Assembly: GCA_017542245.1 (NCBI GenBank)
Contig: JAFXXN010000053.1
Coordinates: 1-64,000, forward strand
Source: Lachnospiraceae bacterium
GTDB taxonomy: Bacteria > Bacillota > Clostridia > Lachnospirales > Lachnospiraceae
Reading direction: 5' to 3'
Length of the DNA: 64,000 bases
Position numbers and translations under genes: made by a program. The notes under the pieces are model-generated. The model saw nothing but the letters and a program-made list of their open reading frames with translations, did not search any database and was not told the origin of the DNA. Below are positions 53,912 through 62,363 of this stretch, piece after piece (the first letter of the stretch is position 1; the number at the start of each line of letters is the position of its first letter).

Positions 53912-55216
53912 CTACTGTTGATTGTCGATTATGTTCCTAGCAGCATCCAGACTCTCAGTCTCTGTAATATTCCTTAATACTCTGTTAATGGCATTTGAAC
54001 GAGTTGTAATCAGCTTTTCCAGATCCTCGTCCACATGCCTTAATTTATCTCTTGTAGAACTAAGTGCAGAAGAAAACGTTCCGAATTCTTTTTTTGCCGC
54101 TTCCAAAACTTTCTGTATTTCTGCACTTTTCTGCCTTATCTTTAAAGTCTGAAATCCCATTCTAAAGGTATTTAACATAGCGGCCATAGTGGAAGGTCCT
54201 GCTATGTTAACTTTGTACTTTCGCTGAAGTTCCTCAACAAGTCCGGGAGTATTTACGGCTTCTGAATAAAGACCTTCTGCCGGAAGAAACATAAGTGCAA
54301 AGTCAGTTGTTTTGGGCGGATATATATATTTTTCGCTAATACTTTTTGCTTCCTCCCTAATAGTAACATTCAGTTTCTTCCTTCTCTTTTCGGTTTCTTC
54401 CACATCCCCTGAACTGATTGCATCTGCTAATGCAGCATAAGTGTCCCCCGGGAATTTAGCATCTATTGGAAGATAAACTTTTTCCGAATCTTCAGTTCCC
54501 GGAAGTTTTATAGCAAAATCCACCCTGGTATCTCCACGTCCGGTTACATTTACCTGCTTTTCATACTGATCCTGCGACAGTATTTCTTCCAATATACTTT
54601 CCAACTGAACTTCCCCAAAATTTCCTCTGGTTTTAACATTAGAGAGAACCTTTTTTAAGTCTGTGATATTTCCGGCAACATTCTGCATCTCTCCGAGACC
54701 CTTTGAAACATTCATCAGTTGTTCACTTACAGCTTTAAACGAATCATTGATTTTTTTATCCAGGGAATCCTGCAATTTTTCATCTACAGTTCCTTTTATC
54801 CGGTCAAGACTGTCACGTGTATCATTAGTCAGTTTTGTCATGCTTTCAGATATCAGCCTGAACTGTTTATCCTGTTCCTGGCTGATATTACGGCTCAGTT
54901 CAAACACAATCTTTTCTATCTTCTCAATAATGTTCTGCAGATTCTTCAGTTCTCCGGAAAGCTTATCGCCAAACAGATCCATGTTCTGTTTTATTGTTTC
55001 GGATACTATCGAATTCTGCCTGTATATCTGGTCAAGTATATCAGCTGTACCGTCATCATAATACTCTTTCAGTTGTTTTATCAATCCATCTCCTGCTATC
55101 CGTTCTTCAATAGTTCTTATCTTTTTCGAAAGAATATAATGGCTTATTATAGAAAACGTCAGTATAATGATTCCAAAAACTATTACCATGATCAAAATTA
55201 CATATTTAACATCCAT
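53912..55216 (-). CDS. rmuC: RmuC family DNA recombination protein
   Basis: 434 aa. One N-terminal transmembrane helix (residues about 6-28), a long coiled coil (about 30-190), then the RmuC nuclease-like domain (NFGEVQLESILEEIL, VDFAIKLPG, LPIDAKFP, GPSTMAAMLNTFRMGFQTL). RmuC limits inversions at short inverted repeats in E. coli; the domain belongs to the PD-(D/E)XK-like group. It is convergent with hemolysin III with only 8 bp between the genes and no visible terminator hairpin. Confidence 0.93.
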   Translation of the reverse strand: MDVKYVILIMVIVFGIIILTFSIISHYILSKKIRTIEERIAGDGLIKQLKEYYDDGTADILDQIYRQNSIVSETIKQNMDLFGDKLSGELKNLQNIIEKIEKIVFELSRNISQEQDKQFRLISESMTKLTNDTRDSLDRIKGTVDEKLQDSLDKKINDSFKAVSEQLMNVSKGLGEMQNVAGNITDLKKVLSNVKTRGNFGEVQLESILEEILSQDQYEKQVNVTGRGDTRVDFAIKLPGTEDSEKVYLPIDAKFPGDTYAALADAISSGDVEETEKRRKKLNVTIREEAKSISEKYIYPPKTTDFALMFLPAEGLYSEAVNTPGLVEELQRKYKVNIAGPSTMAAMLNTFRMGFQTLKIRQKSAEIQKVLEAAKKEFGTFSSALSSTRDKLRHVDEDLEKLITTRSNAINRVLRNITETESLDAARNIIDNQQ

Positions 55217-55218
55217 CT

Positions 55219-55401
55219 TTAATTTCTCCCGCGGAAAACTGTGTCAGCTTTTATATACTCATAGCCGCCGGCTTTTAACTTATTTAGAAGATCCTCCATA
55301 TCTATGTCAAGAGAATCACACAGTTCGTCAAGAGAAGAAAATTCATCCCTTAATTTAGTATTTATAAAGCTATAAAGCATATCAGGATCCGAAGGAAGCA
55401 T
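55219..55401 (-). CDS. DUF4250-type small protein
   Basis: 60 aa from the internal ATG (MLPSDPDMLYSFIN), which has AAAGG about 9 nt upstream; the longer frame has no ribosome binding site. The pattern P.DP.ML.S..N.KLRDE..SLDELCD.L.ID...L..KL...GYEY matches the small DUF4250 family of gut Firmicutes. It looks like a helical, possibly helix-turn-helix-like fold. Function unknown. Its stop lies 2 bp before the rmuC start, so the two are co-transcribed. Confidence 0.8.
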   Translation of the reverse strand: MLPSDPDMLYSFINTKLRDEFSSLDELCDSLDIDMEDLLNKLKAGGYEYIKADTVFRGRN

Positions 55402-55497
55402 ATTTAAAAACCTTTCTAGAATAAACTTTTCGATTATAGGCAGTTTAAAGCGCTGAAATATTCCCACAAGATTTAATCTAAACAAGAACTGTCGGCA

Positions 55498-56568
55498 TCA
55501 GAATATTGAAGATAATTTATCTATACCCATTACGGTAAGAACCATATATAAAACATAGAGGAGCAACATTATTCCTCCCTGGAGTCTTGTGAACTTCTTT
55601 GCTATCAGCATAGGGATAACCGCAACACATCCTATTATCAGACACGCAGGGAAATCAATTACTGCGACTGACTCAGCTACCGGCAAAGGTTTTCCTGATA
55701 TCAGGTTACAGATCGGCATAATAAATGTCAGATCCATGATATTGGCACCAATTATATTCCCGACTGAAAGTGAAGACTGCTTTTTTATTATAGCGGTTAT
55801 AGTAGTAACAAGTTCAGGAAGAGATGTGCCTATAGCTATGATCGTAACCGAAATAACTCTTTCTTCAATGCCTATCATAAGAGCAATTTCGCTTCCGTTA
55901 TCAACCAGAAGATCTGCTCCGAAAACAACAGCCAGTGCACCCAGAATAAATTTTATAATATTGGAAATTATAACCGTTTTTGTTTTCGCCTCAGGTCCAA
56001 GTCTTTCTTCTTTTCCACCCTTAACAGCCTTTACAGCCGAACGGACATTGTCAACCATGGCAATTACAAATATTATCATAAGCAGAATACTTGTAACTGT
56101 TCCGATACCGTCTATGCTGCCTGCTCTGGCTATGCTTCCGACAACGACTATGATCACGGCGGCACCAAGCATCAGAATTGTTTTTAATATATAGTCCTTT
56201 CTTTTTATAGCTGCAGGGATACATATGATACCGATAGCCATAATAAGTCCAAGATTGGCGGTTACGCTTCCGACAGCATTACCTATTGCCATATCTACTC
56301 TTCCTTCTCCTGCCGCCATAGCAGAAACAAGCAGTTCCGGAAGAGTCGTTGCTATACTTACTACTGTTGCACCGACTATCAGTTTCGGAATACCTGATAC
56401 TTCAGCTATCCATGTTGCTGCGTCAACAAAAACATCTCCGCCTTTAACTATCAGTATAATACCTACCGCAAGCATAATCCCCGGATGGAGAACTGTTCCC
56501 AGACAGAAATTAATTATCAGCAGTACCGGAATAAGACAAAAATCAAGTAAGATTTCAGATTTAGACAT
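55498..56568 (-). CDS. CaxA/YrbG-type sodium/calcium (cation) exchanger
   Basis: 356 aa from the ATG at 56566-56568 behind GAGGTGAAGGA; the frame stays open far upstream through the riboswitch and that extension is rejected. Two inverted repeats of five helices each carry the exchanger alpha motifs (VGATVVSIATTLPELLVS with GNAVGSVTANLG, and TIIAIGTSLPELVTTI with GNIIGANIMDL). With a yybP-ykoY element in its leader, manganese export or Mn-linked calcium handling is the likely role. Confidence 0.92.
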   Translation of the reverse strand: MSKSEILLDFCLIPVLLIINFCLGTVLHPGIMLAVGIILIVKGGDVFVDAATWIAEVSGIPKLIVGATVVSIATTLPELLVSAMAAGEGRVDMAIGNAVGSVTANLGLIMAIGIICIPAAIKRKDYILKTILMLGAAVIIVVVGSIARAGSIDGIGTVTSILLMIIFVIAMVDNVRSAVKAVKGGKEERLGPEAKTKTVIISNIIKFILGALAVVFGADLLVDNGSEIALMIGIEERVISVTIIAIGTSLPELVTTITAIIKKQSSLSVGNIIGANIMDLTFIMPICNLISGKPLPVAESVAVIDFPACLIIGCVAVIPMLIAKKFTRLQGGIMLLLYVLYMVLTVMGIDKLSSIF

Positions 56569-56668
56569 TTCCTTCACCTCATTTTTCTCATCAATATCAC
56601 ATTTTTCAATATAGATTATTATTTCGAAAACAAGCTTGCACTGAGGGTATTCGTACATATAAAAAACC

Positions 56669-56694
56669 CATGCATGGCAATAAAACCATGCATG
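56669..56694 (-). terminator. Expression-platform terminator of the Mn2+ riboswitch
   Basis: A 9-bp stem CATGCATGG with CCATGCATG, loop 8 nt, followed on the minus strand by GGTTTTTT. It lies directly after the aptamer, about 100 nt ahead of the exchanger gene. Confidence 0.8.
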
Positions 56695-56795
56695 AGTCTC
56701 ATCGTTTAAGGTAAGCCAGACCGAAAAACGGACAGTGTTGTTGGCTTTTCCACGCGATACGCCAATTATCGCGCCAATTACTCCCCCATAAATGT
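56690..56795 (-). promoter_or_regulatory. yybP-ykoY (Mn2+-sensing) riboswitch
   Basis: On the minus strand the RNA contains UUAUGGGGGAGUAAUUGGCG at the 5' side and CGAUGAGACUCAUG at the 3' side. AUGGG and CUCAU pair as P1, leaving the conserved GGAGUA and UGAGAC loops of the yybP-ykoY class. Between them are two arms (GGCG..CGCC-type pairs and GUCCGUUUUUCGGUC). The class binds Mn2+ and commonly precedes CaxA, TerC and P-type ATPase genes, exactly as here. The terminator overlaps the 3' end. Confidence 0.85.
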
Positions 56796-56811
56796 ATTCG
56801 AATTTAAAACG

Positions 56812-56840
56812 ATAATATATCATCGCCATAGATTTGTCAA
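56812..56840 (-). promoter_or_regulatory. Promoter of the riboswitch-exchanger unit
   Basis: TTGACA (56835-56840) and TATTAT (56812-56817) on the minus strand, 17 nt apart, about 15 nt ahead of the aptamer. Confidence 0.8.
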
Positions 56841-56899
56841 GGAAAAATTAAAAAAATCTATATTCGCAATATTTAACATATAATAAGCAAAATAGTCAA

Positions 56900-56950
56900 G
56901 TGACATTTAAAATAAAGTATGATAATATTTTAGTATAACGATTTACTAAA
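56900..56950 (+). promoter_or_regulatory. GH51 promoter with operator-like palindrome
   Basis: GTGACA (56900-56905) and TAATAT (56923-56928) are 17 nt apart. Immediately downstream is a 22-bp inverted repeat, TTTAGTA with TACTAAA (56929-56935 and 56944-56950), covering the likely start point. This is where a LacI- or AraR-type repressor would block transcription; no regulator gene is nearby. The remaining leader to 57022 holds only the strong ribosome binding site. Confidence 0.5.
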
Positions 56951-57022
56951 TTCACACTCCGATTTGATCTGTTTATAAAAGCAGGTTATCACGGAGAAAA
57001 ATGTATTTACAGGAGGGGTAAA

Positions 57023-58618
57023 ATGGCAAAAATCACAGTGCATCCGAGTTTCGAAATCGGAGAAATCTCAAGCAGGCTTTTTTCAGCATTCTTAGAGCCT
57101 ATTGGTACTATGGTAAACGGTTTTATGTACAATCCCAAGCATCCCACAGCTGATGAACAGGGTTTTAGAGGAGACGTAATCAATGCTCTAAAGGCTACAG
57201 GTATTCCTGCAGTCCGTCTTCCCGGCGGAAACTTTGTATCAGCATGGCAGTGGAAAGATTCCATCGGACCTAAGTCTGAGAGAAAGGTACATCTTGATCC
57301 CGCATGGTACCAGTATATACCTAATGATGTAGGACATGATGAATACCTGCAGTGGGCTGAAAAGATTAATACAGAGTCTCTTTATACTATTAACATGGGT
57401 ACCGGCACCATGCAGGATGCTATGGATCTGGTAGAGTATACAAACTTTGAGGGTGGTTCATACTGGTCCGATCTTCGTAAGAAAAACGGACATGAGGCTC
57501 CTTACAAGGTGAAAATGTACTATCTCGGAAACGAGATGGACGGACATTGGCAGTTAGGCTCATGGGAAGGCAATCCCGATGGCTATGGCTTCAGATGCCA
57601 GGAAACTTCAAAAGCTATCAAGTGGATTGATGCTTCCATTGAGACAGGTGTTTGCGGTTCTTCAGCATTATTTATGGATCATTATCCTACATGGGATGAA
57701 AAGGTGCTTGACCAGTGCTATGACACAGTCGATTATCTTTCTATCCATCATTATCACAGTGCTCCGCCTTCGGATGTAAAGGCTTTACTTGGCGGTTCAC
57801 TCTACTATGAGGATTTCATCAACACAGAAGCTGCTATGATCGATTTTGTTGCAGCAAAGCACAGATCACCTAAGAAGGTAATGATCTCATTTGATGAATA
57901 TGGCTGCATGATGAGAGAAAACAGTCCGCTTAATCCCGGATGGGGACGTTACAACATGGCAAGATCCCATTTCCGTTTTAATCCTGAAAGACCTTATATC
58001 CTTCATGATCCCGATAAAATGAAACATTTCATGTTCCCCGGACGCGAGATACTGCATATGCTCTCATTTATTTCTGTACAGCTTGCTTTCCTGCGTCATG
58101 CTGACAGAGTTAAGATCGGCTGTATGACCGGAGGACTCGGTGCACTCTGCGCATCGGATCATGATAATGTTTGGAAGACCGCATCCCACTATGCATATAT
58201 GCAGATGTTAAAGTATGCAAAGGGTACATCCATGAGGACCGCAGTAGAATCCGATACATACGATATGCCTGGATATGCTATTGATGATACTTCACAGTAC
58301 ACAGGTAAAGAGGGGGTAAATTATATCGATTCCGCATCGGCATGGGATAAGGATAATAACACCCTCACTGTATTTGCCATCAATAGAAATGAAAATGAAA
58401 GCTACGGCTTAAACGTAGATATTAAGGGCTTCGAAGGCTATACAAACGTAGAACATTTTGAGACTTTCTGTACCGATGAGGAACTGGATAAGGTTAGCTC
58501 AGTGGACAATCAGGAAATGTTCCTGCCCAAGAAAAATACTGCCGGTGAGCTTAAGGACGGTGTATATTCCGTAAGTATTAAGCCTCTTTCATGGAATGTA
58601 TTTGTATTTAAAAAATAA
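57023..58618 (+). CDS. GH51 alpha-L-arabinofuranosidase
   Basis: 531 aa, no signal peptide, so intracellular. The catalytic (beta/alpha)8 domain carries the acid/base Glu171 in LGNEMDG and the nucleophile Glu292 in SFDEYG; RLPGGNFVSAWQW is the family substrate-side signature. A C-terminal beta domain starts near residue 400. It removes arabinose side chains from imported arabino- or arabinoxylo-oligosaccharides, a typical plant-fibre function. Codon use resembles well-expressed genes here. It is monocistronic, with ribosome binding site AGGAGGGG. Confidence 0.93.
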   Translation: MAKITVHPSFEIGEISSRLFSAFLEPIGTMVNGFMYNPKHPTADEQGFRGDVINALKATGIPAVRLPGGNFVSAWQWKDSIGPKSERKVHLDPAWYQYIPNDVGHDEYLQWAEKINTESLYTINMGTGTMQDAMDLVEYTNFEGGSYWSDLRKKNGHEAPYKVKMYYLGNEMDGHWQLGSWEGNPDGYGFRCQETSKAIKWIDASIETGVCGSSALFMDHYPTWDEKVLDQCYDTVDYLSIHHYHSAPPSDVKALLGGSLYYEDFINTEAAMIDFVAAKHRSPKKVMISFDEYGCMMRENSPLNPGWGRYNMARSHFRFNPERPYILHDPDKMKHFMFPGREILHMLSFISVQLAFLRHADRVKIGCMTGGLGALCASDHDNVWKTASHYAYMQMLKYAKGTSMRTAVESDTYDMPGYAIDDTSQYTGKEGVNYIDSASAWDKDNNTLTVFAINRNENESYGLNVDIKGFEGYTNVEHFETFCTDEELDKVSSVDNQEMFLPKKNTAGELKDGVYSVSIKPLSWNVFVFKK

Positions 58619-59028
58619 TATCGTTGGAAAAGTCATCCTATGTTTATGTGAAAAATTCAAAAATGGTAATCTTAACATATTAATGGATTATATTGTCATT
58701 TGCACAGGAAACAATTGTATTTTATCAAAAAAACATAGTATAATGAGTTTCATAGAAGATATGGGGCTCATTTGTCAATGTCACCTCGAAAACGCCTTCT
58801 GCGTTTCCTCGGTAACAAAACGATGCTCCGCATCTCATTTCAGTCGGGGCTTGAACCCCGCCTGAAACGAAGATATTCCCCCACCTTCGCTACGCTAAGA
58901 GGTGGGGGATATCTTCTATTTTGTTATATGTCATAGGAACCGTTCTGCATCATTGCTACAATGGAGTGTCGACCGGTAACCACCAACATTTGAATGAGAG
59001 ATAAATAAATTAGCTTGGAGGATTTATT
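58619..59028 (+). other. Intergenic region with AKR promoter and composite repeat
   Basis: TTGTAT (58715-58720) and TATAAT (58739-58744, spacing 18 nt) form a likely promoter for the aldo/keto reductase gene. Repeat copy D with its insertion (58776-58930) would then lie inside the 5' untranslated RNA. The remaining 95 bp contain only the ribosome binding site TTGGAGGA. An 89-codon open frame here covers the repeat and is rejected. Confidence 0.6.
58776..58930. repeat. Dispersed two-hairpin repeat, copy D with nested insertion
   Basis: The first 60 nt are identical to copy C (32916-32975), and the copy ends with the same TCTATTTTGTTATAT. Between them lies about 75-79 extra nt (about 58836-58914), flanked by ATCT on both sides. 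The insert consists of two hairpins: CGGGGCTTGAACCCCG within TTTCAG..CTGAAA, and GAAGATAT..CCCCCACC with GGTGGGGGATATCTTC. The ATCT duplication suggests a transposed element, but copy E shares the GCATCTCATTT variant, so the exact boundary is uncertain. Confidence 0.8.
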
Positions 59029-60150
59029 ATGGAGAAGAGATTTATTAATAACTTAGGTGTTTCTACATCATTACTTGGTTTTGGATGTATGAGACTTCCT
59101 CAAAAGGATGGCAAGATCGATGAGGTTTTGGCAGAGCAGTGTATCGATAAGGCATATGCTGCAGGCGTCAATTATTTTGATACCGCATTTCCTTATCATA
59201 ACGGAGACAGCGAGCCGTTTGTTGGAAAGGTACTGGACAAATATCCCAGAGACAGTTATTTCCTGGCTACAAAGCTTCCCTGTTGGAATGTACACGAACT
59301 TGAAGATGCTAAAAAGATATTTCAGAATCAATTGGACAGACTTCATAAAACATACGTTGATTTCTTCCTTCTTCATGCACTTGGCAGAGACCGTTTCCGC
59401 CAGATGCGTGATCTTGGAGTTATCGAGTATTTAAAGGAAGAACAGGCAAACGGCAGGATCAAATTCTTAGGCTTCTCATTCCATGACAGTTTTGATGCTT
59501 TTAAGGAGATTATTGAATACAGAAAATGGGATTTCTGCCAGATACAGTTTAATTACATGGATACCGAGGAGCAGGCAGGTCTTAAAGGTGTACAGTTAGC
59601 AGAAAGTCTTGGTGTACCGCTTGTTATCATGGAACCTGTAAAAGGTGGCTCGTTAGCAAATCTCCCTGAAGATGTAACTAAAGAGTTTAAGCGTTTGGCA
59701 CCCGATGCTTCCACAGCATCTTGGGCTTTAAGATTTGTGGGTTCATTTGACAATATCAAGGTAATCCTTTCAGGTATGTCCACTGAAGAACAGGTTGATG
59801 ATAATCTTAAGACCTTCAATAATTTCAAGAAATTAAATGATGAAGAAATGAAGGCCGTAACGGAGACCGCTGAAGCACTCCGTCGTCGAGTATTTAACGG
59901 ATGTACAGGATGCCGTTATTGTATGCCTTGTCCTAACGGTGTTGATATTCCTAAAAACTTCCGTATCTGGAATACTTACGGTATGTATCAGAACACCGGA
60001 CATGCCAAATGGGAATGGAGTACTTTTCAGGATGATCAGAAAGCTAAAAACTGTATCCAGTGTGGTATGTGTGAAACCCAGTGTCCTCAGCACTTAAATA
60101 TTCGAGATGATTTAAGCAGACTGCAGGGTATGATGGATGAATTAAAATAA
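59029..60150 (+). CDS. Aldo/keto reductase with C-terminal ferredoxin-like domain
   Basis: 373 aa. The AKR TIM barrel has the catalytic tetrad D51, Y56, K82 and H116 and the early LGFGCMRLP signature. The C-terminal 90 residues carry two iron-sulphur motifs, CTGCRYCMPCPNG and CIQCGMCETQCPQ, so electrons can also flow through [4Fe-4S] clusters. This architecture is common in strict anaerobes; physiological substrates are generally unknown. The ribosome binding site is TTGGAGGA. A hairpin follows at 60163-60205. Confidence 0.93.
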   Translation: MEKRFINNLGVSTSLLGFGCMRLPQKDGKIDEVLAEQCIDKAYAAGVNYFDTAFPYHNGDSEPFVGKVLDKYPRDSYFLATKLPCWNVHELEDAKKIFQNQLDRLHKTYVDFFLLHALGRDRFRQMRDLGVIEYLKEEQANGRIKFLGFSFHDSFDAFKEIIEYRKWDFCQIQFNYMDTEEQAGLKGVQLAESLGVPLVIMEPVKGGSLANLPEDVTKEFKRLAPDASTASWALRFVGSFDNIKVILSGMSTEEQVDDNLKTFNNFKKLNDEEMKAVTETAEALRRRVFNGCTGCRYCMPCPNGVDIPKNFRIWNTYGMYQNTGHAKWEWSTFQDDQKAKNCIQCGMCETQCPQHLNIRDDLSRLQGMMDELK

Positions 60151-60162
60151 GAATAGATAAGG

Positions 60163-60205
60163 ACGGTTCTGTATCGCAATTTGGGCAACACAGAACCGTC
60201 CCTTC
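60163..60205. repeat. GGACGGTTCTGT hairpin between convergent genes
   Basis: GGACGGTTCTGT pairs with ACAGAACCGTCC around a loop of about 17 nt. It lies between the ends of the reductase (plus) and the M18 peptidase (minus), so it may act as a shared terminator although no long T run follows. It has the same ACGGTT core as 4629-4674 and 27408-27446. Confidence 0.65.
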
Positions 60206-60213
60206 TCTCTTTT

Positions 60214-61536
60214 TTACTTAAAAAATGCTGTGATCAATTTAACCAGTTCATCCTGATCGGAAGCTCCCATAAGCTCTCTGGCCGAATGCATGGCAAGTAT
60301 CGGAACACCGATATCTACTGTATACATCGGGAGATGGGACGAAATAATTGGTCCTAATGTACCACCGCCCGGCATGTCGGAGTTATTTACAAACTTTTTG
60401 TATTTTATACCATATTTCTCACAGAGCTGTTGAATACCGGCTACAGCCACACCATCATATGTGTATCTCTGATTTGCACTGAGCTTTAACGTCACTCCGT
60501 CACCCATGCGCATATTGTTGACAGGATCATACTTTTCAGCCTTTGCAGGATGAAGTGCATGTGCGACATCCACACTTAGGAGAAAGCCCTTTCTAATATC
60601 TGTATCAAGACTTATCTCATCTTCACAAAAACTTCTGTATATCTTTCTCAGTATCAGACGGAGTAATTCTGAATCAGCGCCCTGTTTTGTTTCAGATCCA
60701 ATCTCCTCATTGTCAAAAAGAGCTATCAGATTTAATGCATTAAAGTTTCGGTCATTACATTCCTTTTCTGCAGATGCGTTTATCAGCCCTTCCACCAAGG
60801 CAAGACATGATGTAATATTATCAAGTCTCGGAGAAGAAATCATCTCATTGTTCAACCCAACATATGCAGGTTCTTCTGCATTGTAAACTATCAGATCAAA
60901 ATCAAGGATTTCTTCCTTTTTCTCCTTTATTTCTTTTGCCAGCATATCCACAAAATAAGAATTCTTATTCAGCTTATCGTCCAACATACCAAGTAACGGC
61001 AGCATATCATTCTGCTTTGTAAGTTTTACTCCATCATTTACATCACGATTGTAATGTACCGCCAGATTTGGTATAGTAAGGAGCGGACGTTTAAAATCTA
61101 CAAGTATTTCTCTGGGAGCATAGATATCATCGCTTTTAAGAAGCACCCTTCCTGCTACAGATAACGGTCTGTCAAGCCAGGTATTAAGTATCGGTCCTCC
61201 ATAAATCTCTGTATTTATCCTCAGATATCCTCTCTGTTCAAGCTCAGCTACAGGTTTGATATGCAAGCAAGGAAAATCAGTATGTGCAGCTGCAATATGT
61301 ATTATTTTCTTTGCTGACTCTTTAATTGGCATTGTAAATGCAAAAAGCGATGTCTTAAAAGGAAGTATATAATACTTTCCACCCTGATTTATCTTCCAGT
61401 CCTTATCTAAAGATAACTCTGAAAAACCTGCTGCTTCCAGCATTTTTCTCGACTCTTCCACTGTATGGTACGGTGATACCGCTTTCTTTATAAAATCTGC
61501 TAATCGGTTTGATGCCGATGTTTTTTTTGCTGCCAT
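60214..61536 (-). CDS. M18 family aminopeptidase
   Basis: 440 aa from the ATG at 61534-61536 behind GAGGTG; a start 17 codons earlier is rejected. Zinc ligands and catalytic residues are recognisable in AAHTDFP (His-Asp), LDNITS (bridging Asp), FDNEEIGSE (Glu-Glu) and SVDVAHALHP, plus the C-terminal GPIISSHLPM His. M18 enzymes are dodecameric cytosolic peptidases that cut acidic or hydrophobic N-terminal residues. Single gene. Confidence 0.93.
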   Translation of the reverse strand: MAAKKTSASNRLADFIKKAVSPYHTVEESRKMLEAAGFSELSLDKDWKINQGGKYYILPFKTSLFAFTMPIKESAKKIIHIAAAHTDFPCLHIKPVAELEQRGYLRINTEIYGGPILNTWLDRPLSVAGRVLLKSDDIYAPREILVDFKRPLLTIPNLAVHYNRDVNDGVKLTKQNDMLPLLGMLDDKLNKNSYFVDMLAKEIKEKKEEILDFDLIVYNAEEPAYVGLNNEMISSPRLDNITSCLALVEGLINASAEKECNDRNFNALNLIALFDNEEIGSETKQGADSELLRLILRKIYRSFCEDEISLDTDIRKGFLLSVDVAHALHPAKAEKYDPVNNMRMGDGVTLKLSANQRYTYDGVAVAGIQQLCEKYGIKYKKFVNNSDMPGGGTLGPIISSHLPMYTVDIGVPILAMHSARELMGASDQDELVKLITAFFK

Positions 61537-61572
61537 TATTGCACCTCGTTTCATAATTAATATAAATGACAT

Positions 61573-61596
61573 AGCTCCGCATCTCATTTTGTTATA
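61573..61596. repeat. Dispersed repeat, 3' fragment (copy E)
   Basis: GCTCCGCATCTCATTTTG followed by TTATAT corresponds to the end of the repeat family, with CTCATTT where copy C has CTTCTATTT. The first hairpin is absent. It lies in the gap between the tenA terminator and the M18 peptidase start. Confidence 0.65.
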
Positions 61597-61628
61597 TTAC
61601 TTCGATTTAGGATCATTGTCAACCCATC

Positions 61629-61654
61629 AAAAAAGACAGGGACTCGCCCTGTCT
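61629..61654 (-). terminator. Terminator of the thiD-methyltransferase-tenA unit
   Basis: AGACAGGG with CCCTGTCT around a 5-nt loop, followed on the minus strand by six T, 15 nt after the tenA stop. Confidence 0.85.
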
Positions 61655-61668
61655 AATAGGTATAAAGC

Positions 61669-62322
61669 TCAATCTATAAACGCATCCCAGAATTTATTTT
61701 CAAACTCTGCGCAGGTTTTAAATATCCTGCATAATGTTTCTTTCATCTCTTCGTTTATATCGGCTGTTATCCTGTTTACAATACTCTGCCACTTTTCATT
61801 TGTCTCAACGTACTCCTTGGAGGTATATGCATCAAACCAGAATTTATAATAGGACTTTTCTATCTTCTCTCCGTATTTTTTACATAACTTTTCGCCAAGA
61901 TAAGCGTAATTCCAGCAGCACTGAAACAGTGCTGTAAATCCTCCCAAAAGGCCGCTCTTGTCAATAGTATCATGGTAGAACCGGATATAATCAGCTACAA
62001 CCTGATTCTTTCCTGTATTCTTTATTGTATCATCAGATATCCCAAGTTTTTTCATAGCGGGCAAATGTACACTCTCTGTTTCATATACAGTTACATCTAC
62101 AGCCATCTTTAAGAAGTCTGTAACCTCACTGTCATCCGATAACTTAAGCAATCTTTCAAGTATATCTTTATACTCAAGAAGATAGTAATAATCCTGGAGC
62201 ATATATCTTGAATATCTGTCCTCTTCCAAAGAACCGTCTGCCATTTTCTTTAAGAATTCTTTTTCTGCTGCCTTCTCCCAAAGAGCCTCAACTTGTGAAT
62301 ATAATGTATCTGTTATTTTCAT
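61669..62322 (-). CDS. tenA: TenA family thiaminase II / aminopyrimidine hydrolase
   Basis: 217 aa, all-helical. Family features: the N-terminal MADGSLEEDRYSRYMLQDYYYLLEY, the catalytic-Cys region near FTALFQCCWNYAYLGEKL, and the C-terminal F.....E..FWDAF. TenA salvages thiamine breakdown products by releasing hydroxymethylpyrimidine (HMP), which ThiD, encoded two genes upstream, then phosphorylates. This supports a pyrimidine-salvage operon. Confidence 0.92.
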   Translation of the reverse strand: MKITDTLYSQVEALWEKAAEKEFLKKMADGSLEEDRYSRYMLQDYYYLLEYKDILERLLKLSDDSEVTDFLKMAVDVTVYETESVHLPAMKKLGISDDTIKNTGKNQVVADYIRFYHDTIDKSGLLGGFTALFQCCWNYAYLGEKLCKKYGEKIEKSYYKFWFDAYTSKEYVETNEKWQSIVNRITADINEEMKETLCRIFKTCAEFENKFWDAFID

Positions 62323-62363
62323 GATTTTTCCTTTCTAATCTTTCAAACATGATGCTGTGGATT

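Noticed and set aside
58596-58865. Plus-strand ORF of 89 codons after the arabinofuranosidase
   Set aside because: It runs through repeat copy D, has no ribosome binding site and no recognisable protein pattern.
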